DNA of 64,000 nucleotides from Muribaculaceae bacterium (GTDB lineage Bacteria; Bacteroidota; Bacteroidia; Bacteroidales; Muribaculaceae): NCBI GenBank assembly GCA_022509065.1, contig JAFLTY010000007.1, positions 19,236 to 83,235 of the forward strand, read 5' to 3'. Shown piece by piece: positions 20,008 to 31,033 of this stretch (position 1 is its first letter; each line of letters starts with the position of its first letter). The notes under the pieces were generated by a model. It saw only the letters and a program-made list of their open reading frames with translations, ran no database searches and was not told where the DNA came from. The position numbers and the translations under genes were made by a program.

Positions 20008-20775
20008 TCAAAATACGGCAGAGACTTCTTTGAAGAGGTAATGGCGAATGGTACCTCCTGTATCTTTTAATGAGAGTGTTCCGTCGCAGTCAACACCTAT
20101 AAGGGTAGCTTCGAAATCAGTATCGCTGGCTGTATCGTGCCATGTGTATGTCCGACCGTCATGACGCCACAACAGAGTGTTATATAGATAGGTCAGTTCG
20201 TCCGGTTCGGGATCATAGACATAGCTTTCATACATATCCAGTATGGCCTGGACAATATTGTCAAGCAATTGTTTGAGATTTGTCTCTTTTCCGATGACGT
20301 GCACAAGAGACACTGGGTTAGGAGCATCGCTTTCAAAGTGTTGTTGGTTGACATTTATGCCGATGCCTATCACTGACTTCTCGATGCAAGAGGAAGAAAG
20401 CGTGTTTTCGATAAGGATGCCGGCGACTTTTCGGTCGTCTATATAAATATCGTTGGGCCATTTGATGGATACACGTGCGGTTGTCTCAATGTGTTTCTTA
20501 AGAGCGTTGACAATACCAACGGACACAAGCATGGATAGTTCGAACTGTCGTGCCGGGGCAAACATGCGTGGATAGAGAACAAGCGAAAAAGTGAGGTTTT
20601 GACCCGGATGGCTTTCCCACGAATTCCCCCGTTGGCCTCGTCCGCTTGTCTGGTTATCAGTCACTATGACAAGTGGAGTAGAATCATCGGGATTTATGGA
20701 AAGGTTGCGGGCATAAGTGTTTGTGGAATCTGCCGAGGGTAGTTCTATAAGGGTGTAACGTGCCATGATTGACAA
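20008..20775 (-). CDS. birA: Biotin--[acetyl-CoA-carboxylase] ligase
   Basis: SGRGQRGNSWESHPGQNLTFSLVL, KWPNDIYIDDRKVAGILIEN. Confidence 0.94.
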   Translation of the reverse strand: MSIMARYTLIELPSADSTNTYARNLSINPDDSTPLVIVTDNQTSGRGQRGNSWESHPGQNLTFSLVLYPRMFAPARQFELSMLVSVGIVNALKKHIETTARVSIKWPNDIYIDDRKVAGILIENTLSSSCIEKSVIGIGINVNQQHFESDAPNPVSLVHVIGKETNLKQLLDNIVQAILDMYESYVYDPEPDELTYLYNTLLWRHDGRTYTWHDTASDTDFEATLIGVDCDGTLSLKDTGGTIRHYLFKEVSAVF

Positions 20776-20777
20776 GC

Positions 20778-21212
20778 TTATGGGTTTGAAATCATTTTAA
20801 GAGTGCGACTACCGTCTTCGTTGACTGTGATATACACGTCGACTGTGTCCTTTGGCAGGATGTCATTGACAATGTCAGGCCATTCTATAAGGCAAAGCGC
20901 CCCGGAGTCAAAATAGTCCTCTATGCCCATATCGTAGGCTTCCTCCGGTTTTTCGAGTCGATACAAATCGAAATGGTAGATCAGTTCAGCTGTAGTGTCC
21001 GAGCGATATTCGTTGACAAGCGAGAAAGAGGGGGAGTTGGCGATGTCTTCCTCCACGCCAAGGACACGAGCCAAAGCGTTGATAAAAGTTGTTTTTCCGG
21101 CACCCATTTCACCGTGAAAAGCAAATACTGTAGAGTCTCCCATTTCAGAGGCAAATTCAGTGGCGGCGCGGGTAAGGTCGTCTGTGTTGGCGATGTTTAT
21201 TGTTTTTTCCAT
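20778..21212 (-). CDS. tsaE: tRNA threonylcarbamoyladenosine biosynthesis ATPase TsaE
   Basis: [40 protein letters not shown]. Confidence 0.95.
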   Translation of the reverse strand: MEKTINIANTDDLTRAATEFASEMGDSTVFAFHGEMGAGKTTFINALARVLGVEEDIANSPSFSLVNEYRSDTTAELIYHFDLYRLEKPEEAYDMGIEDYFDSGALCLIEWPDIVNDILPKDTVDVYITVNEDGSRTLKMISNP

Positions 21213-21275
21213 TTATGTTGTTTGTAAGTTATTGATTGGTTAGGATATAATGCGGTTTAATAATTTTGCTGGTTA

Positions 21276-21695
21276 TCAAAGGACAAGCGAAGCGAACAAA
21301 TTGTCAAACGTTTTGTCAAGGTCGTGCGTCAAACCGGCATGCGGTCGAGATGTCTGAATGCAAGCTGACCGGACGGCTGTCAGCCACCTGAAGCGTTCGT
21401 GAGGTTCAAGTTGGGCTATGACTCCTCCATTTCTCACATCTCCATTGGACACCAACTCGAAACCGGTGAGTTGGTTATTTAACGGAACGATATCCGCCGA
21501 AGGATAGAGGGCGGACAGGCGTTCTAAGTTGATATCGAAACGTGCTCGTATCCATCTTAAGCGTTTACACATCATGATGAGACCTATGTTTAGACGCTCG
21601 CCGCGCTCTATGCTCGGTATATACCGCACCACAGCATACTCATATAGGTGTAAAACATCCTTATCCGAAGAGTTGGTTGCGGACTTCGATTGCAT
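21276..21695 (-). CDS. DUF3037-like protein
   Basis: YEYAVVRYIPSIERGERLNIGLIMMCKRLRWIRARFD resembles the DUF3037 family; overlaps the upstream HipA-like gene by 35 nt. Confidence 0.75.
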   Translation of the reverse strand: MQSKSATNSSDKDVLHLYEYAVVRYIPSIERGERLNIGLIMMCKRLRWIRARFDINLERLSALYPSADIVPLNNQLTGFELVSNGDVRNGGVIAQLEPHERFRWLTAVRSACIQTSRPHAGLTHDLDKTFDNLFASLVL

Positions 21696-22458
21696 GATTA
21701 GTAAAATTTTTTGAGTTTTCGAAACGTGTTCGCAGGAATGTCTTGTACACCTGCCGGCGCTCTTCGACGCTTATGTCGCTGTCGGGTTCGTCAAGCCATT
21801 CATCGGGCACCATGTCGACAATGGCATTAAGATCGTCTACAGAAATAGATCGATGCATAGAGTCGTCAACTTCGCCAAGTAAGGCGGCATCGCGTAATAA
21901 CGCGTGGTCTTTGACATAAGGAAAATCGGAAAGCATGGCTTTTTCCCATCCTTTCCAGGAGTGATGAAAATACAGCGACGCGCCGTGATCAATCAGCCAG
22001 AGTTCTTTGTTCCACAACAGCATGTTGGTGTTACGTGCCGTCCGGTCGATGTTGGTTAACAGAGCATCTACCCATACTATAATAGATGCTGTGAGAGTAT
22101 CGGTATGATTTGCTGCGACATCCCATGTCAAGGCGCCGTTAAGGAAATGTAAACCCAAATTAAGCCCGCGGCTGGCTTGCAATAGGTCTTGAATTTCCTC
22201 GTCGCCTTCAGTGCGTCCGAAATCTTCGTCAAGATCAAGAAATACGACTTCCGGGACGTTCAATCCTGCCAAACGCGCTATTTCGGCGCCGATGAGTTCG
22301 GCCACCAACACTTTTTTCCCATGACCTGACCCTCGAAACTTAACTACATAACGAAAACCGTCATCGGCTTCGGCGAGAGCCGGTAACGATCCTCCCTCGC
22401 GAAGAGGGGTAATGTAACGGGTAACTCGTTGCTGTCGTATGGGTGAACTATTACTCAT
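21661..22458 (-). CDS. HipA-like kinase family protein
   Basis: Kinase-like motifs [36 protein letters not shown]. Tool ORF starts at 22464 (TTG); the ATG at 22458 overlaps the ligA stop codon. Confidence 0.8.
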   Translation of the reverse strand: MSNSSPIRQQRVTRYITPLREGGSLPALAEADDGFRYVVKFRGSGHGKKVLVAELIGAEIARLAGLNVPEVVFLDLDEDFGRTEGDEEIQDLLQASRGLNLGLHFLNGALTWDVAANHTDTLTASIIVWVDALLTNIDRTARNTNMLLWNKELWLIDHGASLYFHHSWKGWEKAMLSDFPYVKDHALLRDAALLGEVDDSMHRSISVDDLNAIVDMVPDEWLDEPDSDISVEERRQVYKTFLRTRFENSKNFTNHAIEVRNQLFG

Positions 22459-24454
22459 CGGCAATCATTTTTAAAAAGGTATCTTCGTCAATGATTGGAA
22501 TACCTAATTTTTGTGCTTTTTCGAGTTTGGCCGGTCCCATGTTGTCACCGGCAAGTACATAGTCGGTTTTCTTTGATATAGAACCAACGTTTTTACCGCC
22601 GTGGGCTTCAATCATTTTCTTGTACTCGTCGCGGCTGTGATGAGAGAAGACCCCACTAATGATTATTGATTTGCCGTTTAGTCTGTCAGACAGTACCTGA
22701 GCTTTTTCGGCTTCGAACTGTAAACCGGCAGCGCGAAGGCGTTCGATATTCTGGCGGTTTATCGGAACGTTGAAATACTCAATAATGCTTTCCGCAATGT
22801 GCGGTCCTACATCCTCGATGGATTCGAGTTCAGTTTGTGACATGTTCATCAAACGATCCATGCTCCCTGCTGTGGTGGCGATTTTTTTTGCAGTGGTCTC
22901 TCCGACACCCGGAATGGATAGAGCATAGACTACTCGGTCAAATGGCACATGACGGCTGTCTTCAATACCCTGCATGATGCGTTCGGCACTTTTTTCACCG
23001 AAACGCTCTAAATCTTTTAGTTTGTCGATTGTAAGGTCGTAAATATCGCCAATGTTTGTTACCAACCCTGTCGAGTAAAGAATCTTGGATGTTTCCTCAC
23101 CAATGCCGTCGATATTCATCATGCGTCGTCCGACGAAATGTTCGACACGACCGGTTATCTGAGGAGGACATCCCCATTTGTTGGGACAGAACCAGGCTGC
23201 TTCACCTTCCTGACGCACAAGAGGTGCGCCGCATTCAGGACAGTGACTGACGAAACGAACTGTTTTGGCATCAGGCAAACGTTCGGCGGTGTTTACCCCC
23301 ACTATTTTGGGGATTATCTCTCCCCCCTTTTCAACATACAGCATATCTCCTTCGTGTATATCGAAAGTGCGCATAATGTCTTCGTTGTGCAGACTTGCGC
23401 GCTTGACTACTGTGCCCGAAAGCAGAACGGGTTCGAGATTAGCTACGGGAGTGACATAGCCCATACGCCCCACGTCGAAAGAAACGAAGCGCAGACGCGT
23501 CTCGGCACGCTCTGCCTTAAATTTATACGCTATGGCCCAACGGGGTGATTTGGCAGTGAAACCCAGGTTGAGTTGTTGACGCAAGGAGTTTACTTTGAAA
23601 ACGAGGCCGTCGGTGGCTACGGGTAGCTCTTTTCGTGCTGTATCCCAGTGGTTTATATACTTGTCAACCTTAGTTATATCATAAAGTTTGGTCATAGCGT
23701 CACTGACCTTGAAACCCCACCTGCGGGCTTCCATCATGTTGTCATAATGATTGTCTGCGGGAAGATTATCACCCAGCAGATAATAAAAATATGCATCTAG
23801 ACCGCGACGTGCCACTTCGGCCGGATTGAGAAGTTTTAAAGTACCAGAGGCAGCGTTGCGAGGATTAGCAAAAATGGGTTCTTCATTAAATTCGCGTTCG
23901 GCATTCAAGCGGTCAAATTCTTTCCATGGCAAAACAATCTCTCCTCTAATCTCAAAGAAATCGGGCCAACCGGTTCCATGGAGAACCAGAGGAATGGATT
24001 TTATGGTCTTGACATTATCTGTCACAACATCGCCTTTTTCACCATCGCCTCTCGTAACAGCTCTAATGAGACGCCCATGCTCGTAAATCAGAGATATTGA
24101 TGTGCCGTCAAACTTCATCTCGCCTACAATGACAGGACGCTCTCCCTCAAGTGATGTCTGAACACGTTCAACCCATTGGTCAACTTCTTCAACCGAATAA
24201 GTATTGGCCAATGACAGCATGCGGTAGATGTGCCCGGTCTGTTCAAAACCCTTGGTAAGGTCACTGCCCACGCGGTGGGTGGGCGACAGCGGGTCGTCGT
24301 ATTGAGGATGGTTGATTTCGAGCGTTTCGAGCTCTTTCATCATGTCATCGAACTGGCGGTCGGATATTGTAGGAGAATTAAGTACATAATAGTTGTGATT
24401 GTGAGTGTTAAGGGCACTGCGCAACTCTTCTATTCGTTGTTTTACATCACTCAT
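22451..24454 (-). CDS. ligA: NAD-dependent DNA ligase
   Basis: [12 protein letters not shown] (active-site Lys), zinc site CPECGAPLV...WFCPN, HhH region, C-terminal BRCT. Confidence 0.97.
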   Translation of the reverse strand: MSDVKQRIEELRSALNTHNHNYYVLNSPTISDRQFDDMMKELETLEINHPQYDDPLSPTHRVGSDLTKGFEQTGHIYRMLSLANTYSVEEVDQWVERVQTSLEGERPVIVGEMKFDGTSISLIYEHGRLIRAVTRGDGEKGDVVTDNVKTIKSIPLVLHGTGWPDFFEIRGEIVLPWKEFDRLNAEREFNEEPIFANPRNAASGTLKLLNPAEVARRGLDAYFYYLLGDNLPADNHYDNMMEARRWGFKVSDAMTKLYDITKVDKYINHWDTARKELPVATDGLVFKVNSLRQQLNLGFTAKSPRWAIAYKFKAERAETRLRFVSFDVGRMGYVTPVANLEPVLLSGTVVKRASLHNEDIMRTFDIHEGDMLYVEKGGEIIPKIVGVNTAERLPDAKTVRFVSHCPECGAPLVRQEGEAAWFCPNKWGCPPQITGRVEHFVGRRMMNIDGIGEETSKILYSTGLVTNIGDIYDLTIDKLKDLERFGEKSAERIMQGIEDSRHVPFDRVVYALSIPGVGETTAKKIATTAGSMDRLMNMSQTELESIEDVGPHIAESIIEYFNVPINRQNIERLRAAGLQFEAEKAQVLSDRLNGKSIIISGVFSHHSRDEYKKMIEAHGGKNVGSISKKTDYVLAGDNMGPAKLEKAQKLGIPIIDEDTFLKMIADE

Positions 24455-24539
24455 AGATATGCCTTTTTATTAACGATTGAAACTTTTATGGCTAACAGCC
24501 TATATGGCAAAAAAGTTTATATTGGACAGCAAATCAGAA

Positions 24540-25109
24540 TTAATTGTTATCAATAGAAGTAATGGAATTCCGATATCTGATTATTCGAGCAGGATTACCT
24601 CCCACTACCGCATAGGGAGGAACTTCTTTTGTAACCACAGATCCGGCTCCTATTATTGCACCTTTACCAATTTTATAGTTTTTGGCGATGATTATAACCC
24701 TTCTTCCTATCCAAACATCATCCTCTATAGTCAGAGTTGTCTTAGGAAGGCTCCCTTGCTCGCACATGGGAATATCGAGTCGGTCACATTTGTGACCTCC
24801 TCCAATAACAAGAACCTCCTCAGCTGTCATGACATATTTTCCGATATCAAGAATGGCTGAACGCAATTGGAAATAATTACCCAGACTGGAACCATAGTCA
24901 ATTTTGACTGTGTCCAATTGTCCTAAATAAACTTTATAACCAATGTTAATACCTTTTGCGAATTTTTGCGAGTTGTATGTACGTAAGAAAGAGCGTCGAA
25001 GATTGCGGCTCAGTTTACCAATTACCGGAGTATCCGTACTTGGGAGATATCTTATAAAAGCATAATATGTAAAAATGAAAAAATATTTACGTAAGTTTGT
25101 TAATATCAT
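24540..25109 (-). CDS. Hexapeptide-repeat acyltransferase
   Basis: VWIGRRVIIIAKNYKIGKGAIIGAGSVVTKEVPPYAVVGGNPARIIRYR. Confidence 0.88.
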   Translation of the reverse strand: MILTNLRKYFFIFTYYAFIRYLPSTDTPVIGKLSRNLRRSFLRTYNSQKFAKGINIGYKVYLGQLDTVKIDYGSSLGNYFQLRSAILDIGKYVMTAEEVLVIGGGHKCDRLDIPMCEQGSLPKTTLTIEDDVWIGRRVIIIAKNYKIGKGAIIGAGSVVTKEVPPYAVVGGNPARIIRYRNSITSIDNN

Positions 25110-25345
25110 TTTGTTGATAGATTGTTAGTTATGCCGTGGAAGGATAGGGATTATTTTTTCGTACTTTTTCGAGGCGATAAAAGGACTGTTGTGATAGAAT
25201 TAGAGTGGATTAAAAAATCAAGCAGCAACCAGGATTAATAAAATCAGGAAGGCTTCCACAAAGATAAGCAATAAATTTGAAAATGTTGAAGAGCACGGAT
25301 GTAAACATACAGATGCATTCGTTTTACTGAGTAGCGAAAATTTTG

Positions 25346-25353
25346 TAATTTTG
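25346..25353 (+). promoter_or_regulatory. Bacteroidetes -7 box upstream of the Ig-like lipoprotein gene
   Basis: TAATTTTG within ATTTTGTAATTTTGTGG, identical over 17 nt to the gapA upstream region. Confidence 0.5.
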
Positions 25354-25396
25354 TGGCAAATAAAAACCAAGGCTTTAAGAGATTCATTGAATCGCG

Positions 25397-27460
25397 ATGC
25401 AAAGACAAAACCCGATAAAAACATCAAAGGATTCCGCGTCAGCGCTTAGAGTGTATCGAAACGCGGTATGGATACTCCTGTGTATGTTTATTGTGGGCGG
25501 TTGTGCGTCAATAGGTCGCCCGGGAGGAGGTCCGCGTGATGAGAAACCTCCGGTTTTCGTGCGATCCAATCCTATGCCGGGCGAACTCAATGTTAAGAGA
25601 CAGCGCATAGACGTTTTTTTTGACGAGAACGTTCAACTTGACGACGCTTTCAACAAAGTGATAGTATCACCGTCCCAAACTTCGGCACCGGTCGTGCGCT
25701 CACTTGGACATCGCGTAAGTGTTGAATTGCGTGACACACTGGTTCCCAATGTCACTTATACTATTGATTTTGGAGATGCTATCAAAGACCTTAACGAAGG
25801 AAATGTCCTTGATGGTTTCGCGTTGGATTTTGCCACAGGCGACGTTATCGATTCTTTGCGCATATCGGGTGTGTTGGTAGAAAGCCGTACCCTTGAGCCG
25901 GCACAAGGCATGTTGGTCGGTGTATATTCGACGATGGAAGACAGTGCTCTGACCACTCTTCCCTTAGAGCGTGTCGCCCGTACTAATAGCCGCGGTCAAT
26001 TCACTATACGAGGCCTCAAGGATACTGAGTATCGCGTCTTCGCCATCAATGACATTAACCGTGACAACAAGTGGGATAAAACCGAAGGAGTGGCTTTTTT
26101 CGACCATACCGTAGTACCCTCCGTTGAGTCGATAGAGGTTAACGACACCTTGCGAACGGTCGAAGGACAAGACTCTATTGTTACTCGTCCCGGTGTGGCT
26201 TACCTGCCTGCAGATGTTTTGTTGACGTGGTTCAACGAGGACGTTACTACCCACTACCTCATGGAGAATTCACGTCCGGCGCGAAACCGTGTCAATATCA
26301 TCCTGTCGGCACCCTACGACACCCTGGCGACTGCAAGGATTGTCAACACACCAGGTTTTGAAGATGTTGAATGGCGCGATGTGGCTCTTACTGATGCAAG
26401 CCCCGGCAACGATACGATTACATGGTGGTTGACAGACAAGAATCTCATCAACACCGATTCGCTTAGTCTTGCCGTGACCTATCCGGCTATGGACAGCTTG
26501 CAGAATGTCTATATGAAGACAGACACCATGCGTTTCTTCTATCGACCCACAAGCGCCGAAATAAAAGCTGCCAAAGAACTTGAAAAATTGCGCGAACAAG
26601 GTGCCGATACGATAGCTCCCCCTCAGACATTTATGGAATTGCGCTTGGTTACAGGAAACACCCTCGATGTTTACAATCCATTATGGTTCGAATCAACGAC
26701 TCCTTGGGCGACAGTGGATTCAACAAAAATCAGGCTGACAATGGCTGTAGACTCGTTGTGGGAAGATGTTCCCATAGGAGTTCCTCACCCAGTCGAAGGA
26801 ATGTCTGTGTTACGGCGGCAAATAGATTTCAAACCTAAACCCGGTCAAAAATACCATCTGGAAATAGATTCTGCGGCCATTTTCGATGTTTACGGCAATC
26901 CAATCGATAAGTTCAAACAAGATTTTAACGTAAAAGCCCTGGATGCCTATTCAAAAGTGATTTTCAATGTTTCTCCTGTCGATTCGACAATAGTAGTCGA
27001 ACTTCTTGACGCCAGCGACAATGTAGTGCGGACCCAAACCGCGGATGCCACAGGAAAAGCTGTGTTCGAGTATGTCAATCCCGGAACTTACTATGCTCGC
27101 ATGTACTATGACGATGACCGTAACGGCAAATGGTCGACCGGTATCGTGAGCGAGAAACTCCAACCCGAAGAAGTCGCCTATTACCCTAAAAAGATAGATG
27201 CGAGAGCCAATTGGGACGTCGACTTGTCCTGGAATATTTACGAGATTCCCATTGACATCCAGAAACCTTACGCTATCCTAAAGAACAAGCCTAAACTGAA
27301 GAAAGGCGAAAAAGCACCCACTGATCCCGACGAAGAGGAAGAACTGGACGAATGGGGACATCCAATTAACCGTAACAGCGGTGTCAACTCTGGCTTTAAC
27401 AATATGGGTGGCTTCGGGGCAGGTGGCCTAAAGGCCGGTATGAACAGTCTGCGACGTTAA
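25397..27460 (+). CDS. Ig-like (SbsA Ig-like) domain lipoprotein
   Basis: Lipobox IVGGCASIGRPGGGPRDEKPPVFVRSNPMPGELNVKRQRIDVFFDENVQLDDA, typical of Bacteroidetes Ig-like surface or periplasmic lipoproteins. Confidence 0.82.
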   Translation: MQRQNPIKTSKDSASALRVYRNAVWILLCMFIVGGCASIGRPGGGPRDEKPPVFVRSNPMPGELNVKRQRIDVFFDENVQLDDAFNKVIVSPSQTSAPVVRSLGHRVSVELRDTLVPNVTYTIDFGDAIKDLNEGNVLDGFALDFATGDVIDSLRISGVLVESRTLEPAQGMLVGVYSTMEDSALTTLPLERVARTNSRGQFTIRGLKDTEYRVFAINDINRDNKWDKTEGVAFFDHTVVPSVESIEVNDTLRTVEGQDSIVTRPGVAYLPADVLLTWFNEDVTTHYLMENSRPARNRVNIILSAPYDTLATARIVNTPGFEDVEWRDVALTDASPGNDTITWWLTDKNLINTDSLSLAVTYPAMDSLQNVYMKTDTMRFFYRPTSAEIKAAKELEKLREQGADTIAPPQTFMELRLVTGNTLDVYNPLWFESTTPWATVDSTKIRLTMAVDSLWEDVPIGVPHPVEGMSVLRRQIDFKPKPGQKYHLEIDSAAIFDVYGNPIDKFKQDFNVKALDAYSKVIFNVSPVDSTIVVELLDASDNVVRTQTADATGKAVFEYVNPGTYYARMYYDDDRNGKWSTGIVSEKLQPEEVAYYPKKIDARANWDVDLSWNIYEIPIDIQKPYAILKNKPKLKKGEKAPTDPDEEEELDEWGHPINRNSGVNSGFNNMGGFGAGGLKAGMNSLRR

Positions 27461-27477
27461 GAAGTGCCGGTTTTCAC

Positions 27478-28443
27478 TTAGAATATTTTAGCGAGGGCTC
27501 TTCCCAGCTTATAGGCGATGTTGCTATTACGGATTTCGTTAAGATTGTAATTGTGCCATGCCATATTGTTCTGTTCGCCATACGGTATGACGTGTTTTTT
27601 CTTTCCTTCAGCAATATCGCAAAGAAAATCTGCCAGTTGAGAGTCAAAATCGGGGGAGGTGTCGTTGTTTAGTTTGGGAGATCTTAATATTTTGAGATAA
27701 AGATCCGGGTCGTTGTCCACTTTCTCCAGATACTTAACGAAGCTGTCGAGAGTAGAAAAATCATTGACATTGATAAATGCTTCGGGATTGAAGTCTTTAC
27801 ATGCAGTTGGACAACCCCAATAAACAGGCACCGTCGAAGCAGCCATAGGCTCGACAATCTTTTCGGTGACATATCCATCGGCAATGCTGTTCTCCAGCGC
27901 AAGATTGAATTTGTAACCGGAAATAAAGGGGATTTTTTCTTCAACAGAGCCACCTACGTTGTTGCGGTACGGACCACCGTAAGCCAACGGCTTATAGCTG
28001 TCAACCGCGTCGATTATCTCCAGTCTCTTTGGGTCACAGTTGTTGGTGTTGCGTAGCAAAACAGAGCAGAAAGGTCGTTTCACGGCTTCCTCATCCGTTA
28101 TAAGAACAGGGTTTTGCAACATGTCAAACTCATAAAGTTTATAGAGAGGATATCTTAGGTGACGTTTACCAAAATCAATGTTATAAAAAGAGATAGCATA
28201 GTCACATTCATTAAAATTCGGCACGTCATTTTCCCCGGTGTAATATATCTTGACGCAGTCCTTGTATTTGTAATGCTCCTTGGTGCCGCAACGGGAATAG
28301 AACAGCAAGTCGGGTATCTCATCGCTATGCGCGTCTATGACCCTTACGTTAAACTTTGTGCGTAGCGCTTCTACGAAGTTATTGTTGTGATGGTCGAATG
28401 TCGGCCAAAAATCCACAAATTTTATGGCTATGTCATTTTTCAT
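27478..28443 (-). CDS. Glycosyltransferase family 10 (alpha-1,3-fucosyltransferase-like)
   Basis: GT10 signature YKFNLALENSIADGYVTEKIVEPMAASTVPVYWGCP. Confidence 0.92.
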   Translation of the reverse strand: MKNDIAIKFVDFWPTFDHHNNNFVEALRTKFNVRVIDAHSDEIPDLLFYSRCGTKEHYKYKDCVKIYYTGENDVPNFNECDYAISFYNIDFGKRHLRYPLYKLYEFDMLQNPVLITDEEAVKRPFCSVLLRNTNNCDPKRLEIIDAVDSYKPLAYGGPYRNNVGGSVEEKIPFISGYKFNLALENSIADGYVTEKIVEPMAASTVPVYWGCPTACKDFNPEAFINVNDFSTLDSFVKYLEKVDNDPDLYLKILRSPKLNNDTSPDFDSQLADFLCDIAEGKKKHVIPYGEQNNMAWHNYNLNEIRNSNIAYKLGRALAKIF

Positions 28444-28474
28444 ATACCGTGATGATATTTCGCGTTTGTAGCGT

Positions 28475-29254
28475 TTAGGCTACCGATACGGGTATGCCGG
28501 TTTCCGTAGTGATTCGCTCAGCTATGTTTTCGAGTTCGTCGCGTGATACTTTACTCAGGTGTTCGGCCGGTGTCTTGCGGTCTATGGAATAAATCATTAT
28601 CTGTCCGGGCGAGATATGCCGATACGCGTCAATAAGAGCTTTAACCTCGCGCTCTGTTGTGTTGTCAATTGTTTTGTCCCCATGTTCACCACGACAAAAC
28701 ATGGTCTGCACAATGGCTTTCTTGCCAAATTGCGCAATGCCCTTGATGGCCTTGTCAACGGTGAATAAAGGATTGTTAGGCCTGTCCAAAGCTACCATAG
28801 TGTCGGGAATCGCTGAGTCCAATTTAAGGATATTATTATCCACTTTGTTGAGAGCCCGTATCACACCGGGGCTGACCAGACGTGTCGAGTTGGTGAGGAC
28901 GCTGATTTTTACGTTGGGGTAATATTTGTCGCGCAAAGCGATAGTGTCATCAATAATACCTTCGAAATCGGGATGGATGGTAGGTTCGCCGTTCCCCGAA
29001 AAAGTTATGACATCGAGATTGTCTCCGGCTTGTTTCATGGCGGTGAGCTTCGTCTCCAAATCGGCCTTTACTTTCTCGCGGGAAGGGAAGCCGGTTGTCC
29101 CCGTACCTTGTGCGTTAAATCCGGCTTCGCAATACAGGCAGTCGAATGAGCATATCTTACCGTCATCCGGCAAAAGATTGATGCCGAGCGAGGTACCCAA
29201 ACGGCGGCTGTGTATGGGGCCGAATACTGTATCATGAAACAAAACAGTCTGCAT
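28475..29254 (-). CDS. Radical SAM protein
   Basis: CSFDCLYCE (CxxxCxxC) and TFSGNGEPTIHPDF. Confidence 0.92.
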   Translation of the reverse strand: MQTVLFHDTVFGPIHSRRLGTSLGINLLPDDGKICSFDCLYCEAGFNAQGTGTTGFPSREKVKADLETKLTAMKQAGDNLDVITFSGNGEPTIHPDFEGIIDDTIALRDKYYPNVKISVLTNSTRLVSPGVIRALNKVDNNILKLDSAIPDTMVALDRPNNPLFTVDKAIKGIAQFGKKAIVQTMFCRGEHGDKTIDNTTEREVKALIDAYRHISPGQIMIYSIDRKTPAEHLSKVSRDELENIAERITTETGIPVSVA

Positions 29255-29266
29255 GTCTTTGGATAT

Positions 29267-30496
29267 TTAATTGTATGATGAAGTGGTTTTCGAGGTTATG
29301 AGGCGTGAAATTAGGCTTATGACTAAGGCCATTGCAGCTATTACCCCCGCCACCAACAGTAAGTCCGAAATCTCGACTCTTACCGGATAATAGCCTATTG
29401 TCAATGCGTCGACATCTCCTGACAACTTCACAATATGGAACAATTGTTGCGCCAGAGACAATATAACTCCTGCGATAATACCCAGAATTCCGCCGATAAT
29501 AGTAACTAAAAAACCTTCGGCGATAAAAATATTGCCTATTAGTCTTGTGGGCGCACCGAGCGCGCGTAGAGTCCACATGTTGTCCTTTTTTTCGATAGCC
29601 ATCAAGGATAGTGTGGAGATGACATTAAACAATGCAATCGCAAGGATGCATATAAGCATCATGAAGGTCACCCATTTCTCTATCGCTATCATGCGGAATG
29701 CGTCCTGACGTTGTTCCAGTCTCGTCAAAACCTTGAAATTGTCTCTGAAAGTTTTCTGAATCTCGTCCCTGATTTTTGCAATGTCCGGTTGGGGCTTTAC
29801 GTATATTTCGATTGCTGTGGCCTCTCTATCGTAATCAAGCAGTTGGCGTGCTGTTGATAAAGGTACCAACACCACGTCATTGTCCACATCTGGATTATTT
29901 ACACGAAAGACGCCGCTGAAAACAGCGTCGGCACTACGGAACGAGGCGGCGGGATTGGCAGGGTTTATATTGCCCTTGCGTCTGGGGATAAGAAGTTGCA
30001 GCCTGGTATCAACTGACGGGTAGGCCGACACCTTGTTAGCCACGCCAACACTTAGCTGGATGGCAGGTGTGCCGTCCGACAACTCTTCGGCGTACTGTCC
30101 TGCTATTATTATGTTTCCTACCTCGGAAAGGGTATCGTATCCCGATGGTATTCCCTTGAGCACGACAGGAAGCTGTGCGTCGCCGTCAATCAATAAAGCG
30201 CGTTCGCTTACCACGGCAACTGCCGATTCGACCCCGTTGACCGTCAATGCAACATCTATAACCGAATCGCTGTTGGCTATCACCTTACCTTTGGCAGGGA
30301 CGATAGCTAACTCAGGATCCAAAGCGGACAGTTGGCTAAGAGCCAAATCGCTAAAGCCATTAAAAATACTCAGCACCAAAACCATAGCCATTGTGGCCAG
30401 AGCAACGCCGATAACGGCAATCAAAGCGATGACATTGACTGCCTTATGCGATTTTTTGGCTCGTAGATAGCGATACGCTATTTTAAATGAAAGCAT
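29267..30496 (-). CDS. FtsX-like permease, LolC/LolE-type lipoprotein-releasing ABC transporter subunit
   Basis: YLRAKKSHKAVNVIALIAVIGVALATMAMVLVLSIFNGF, four-TM MacB/FtsX topology. Confidence 0.88.
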   Translation of the reverse strand: MLSFKIAYRYLRAKKSHKAVNVIALIAVIGVALATMAMVLVLSIFNGFSDLALSQLSALDPELAIVPAKGKVIANSDSVIDVALTVNGVESAVAVVSERALLIDGDAQLPVVLKGIPSGYDTLSEVGNIIIAGQYAEELSDGTPAIQLSVGVANKVSAYPSVDTRLQLLIPRRKGNINPANPAASFRSADAVFSGVFRVNNPDVDNDVVLVPLSTARQLLDYDREATAIEIYVKPQPDIAKIRDEIQKTFRDNFKVLTRLEQRQDAFRMIAIEKWVTFMMLICILAIALFNVISTLSLMAIEKKDNMWTLRALGAPTRLIGNIFIAEGFLVTIIGGILGIIAGVILSLAQQLFHIVKLSGDVDALTIGYYPVRVEISDLLLVAGVIAAMALVISLISRLITSKTTSSYN

Positions 30497-30582
30497 TCAG
30501 CTTACAAACGATTGGTTTGATGGTGTTTATGGATATTCCACGATATTAGCTTTCAGCCCGTGATTGTGCGAGCCGAAAAACG

Positions 30583-30948
30583 TCATTCGGTTGTTACCTC
30601 TGTATTCTGTTTGTCTTTGCCAAGCAGATGGTCGATGTTGTCAATATAATCGAGCGAGTCATCGATGTAAAACGACAGTTCAGGAGTTTTGCGTAGCTGG
30701 AAACGCACTTTCGCGGCCAGTTCGTAACGTATGGTTTTGGCACTATTGTTAATGCTGTCAAGCATTTCCTGAGCTTTCGATGAAGGGAACACCGATAAAT
30801 ATACTCGCGCGATAGACAGATCGGGTGATACTCTTACCGCACTCACCGACACAATGACATTGCGCATCTTGGCAGTCTGTTGACGGAATATCTCGCTTAA
30901 TTCCTTCTGTAGGAGGCGCGCTATTTTTGCTTGTCTTGTTGTTTCCAT
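30583..30948 (-). CDS. rbfA: 30S ribosome-binding factor RbfA
   Basis: RQAKIARLLQKELSEIFRQQ...VSVSAVRVSPDLSIARVYLSVFP...LRKTPELSFYIDDSLDY. Confidence 0.94.
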   Translation of the reverse strand: METTRQAKIARLLQKELSEIFRQQTAKMRNVIVSVSAVRVSPDLSIARVYLSVFPSSKAQEMLDSINNSAKTIRYELAAKVRFQLRKTPELSFYIDDSLDYIDNIDHLLGKDKQNTEVTTE

Positions 30949-31033
30949 TATGATTGTTGTTTTATGTTTTCTGTCAATATAACATTTGAGGGGACATATT
31001 GTTAAAGTTAATCGTCTTTATCAAGGGACAGGA

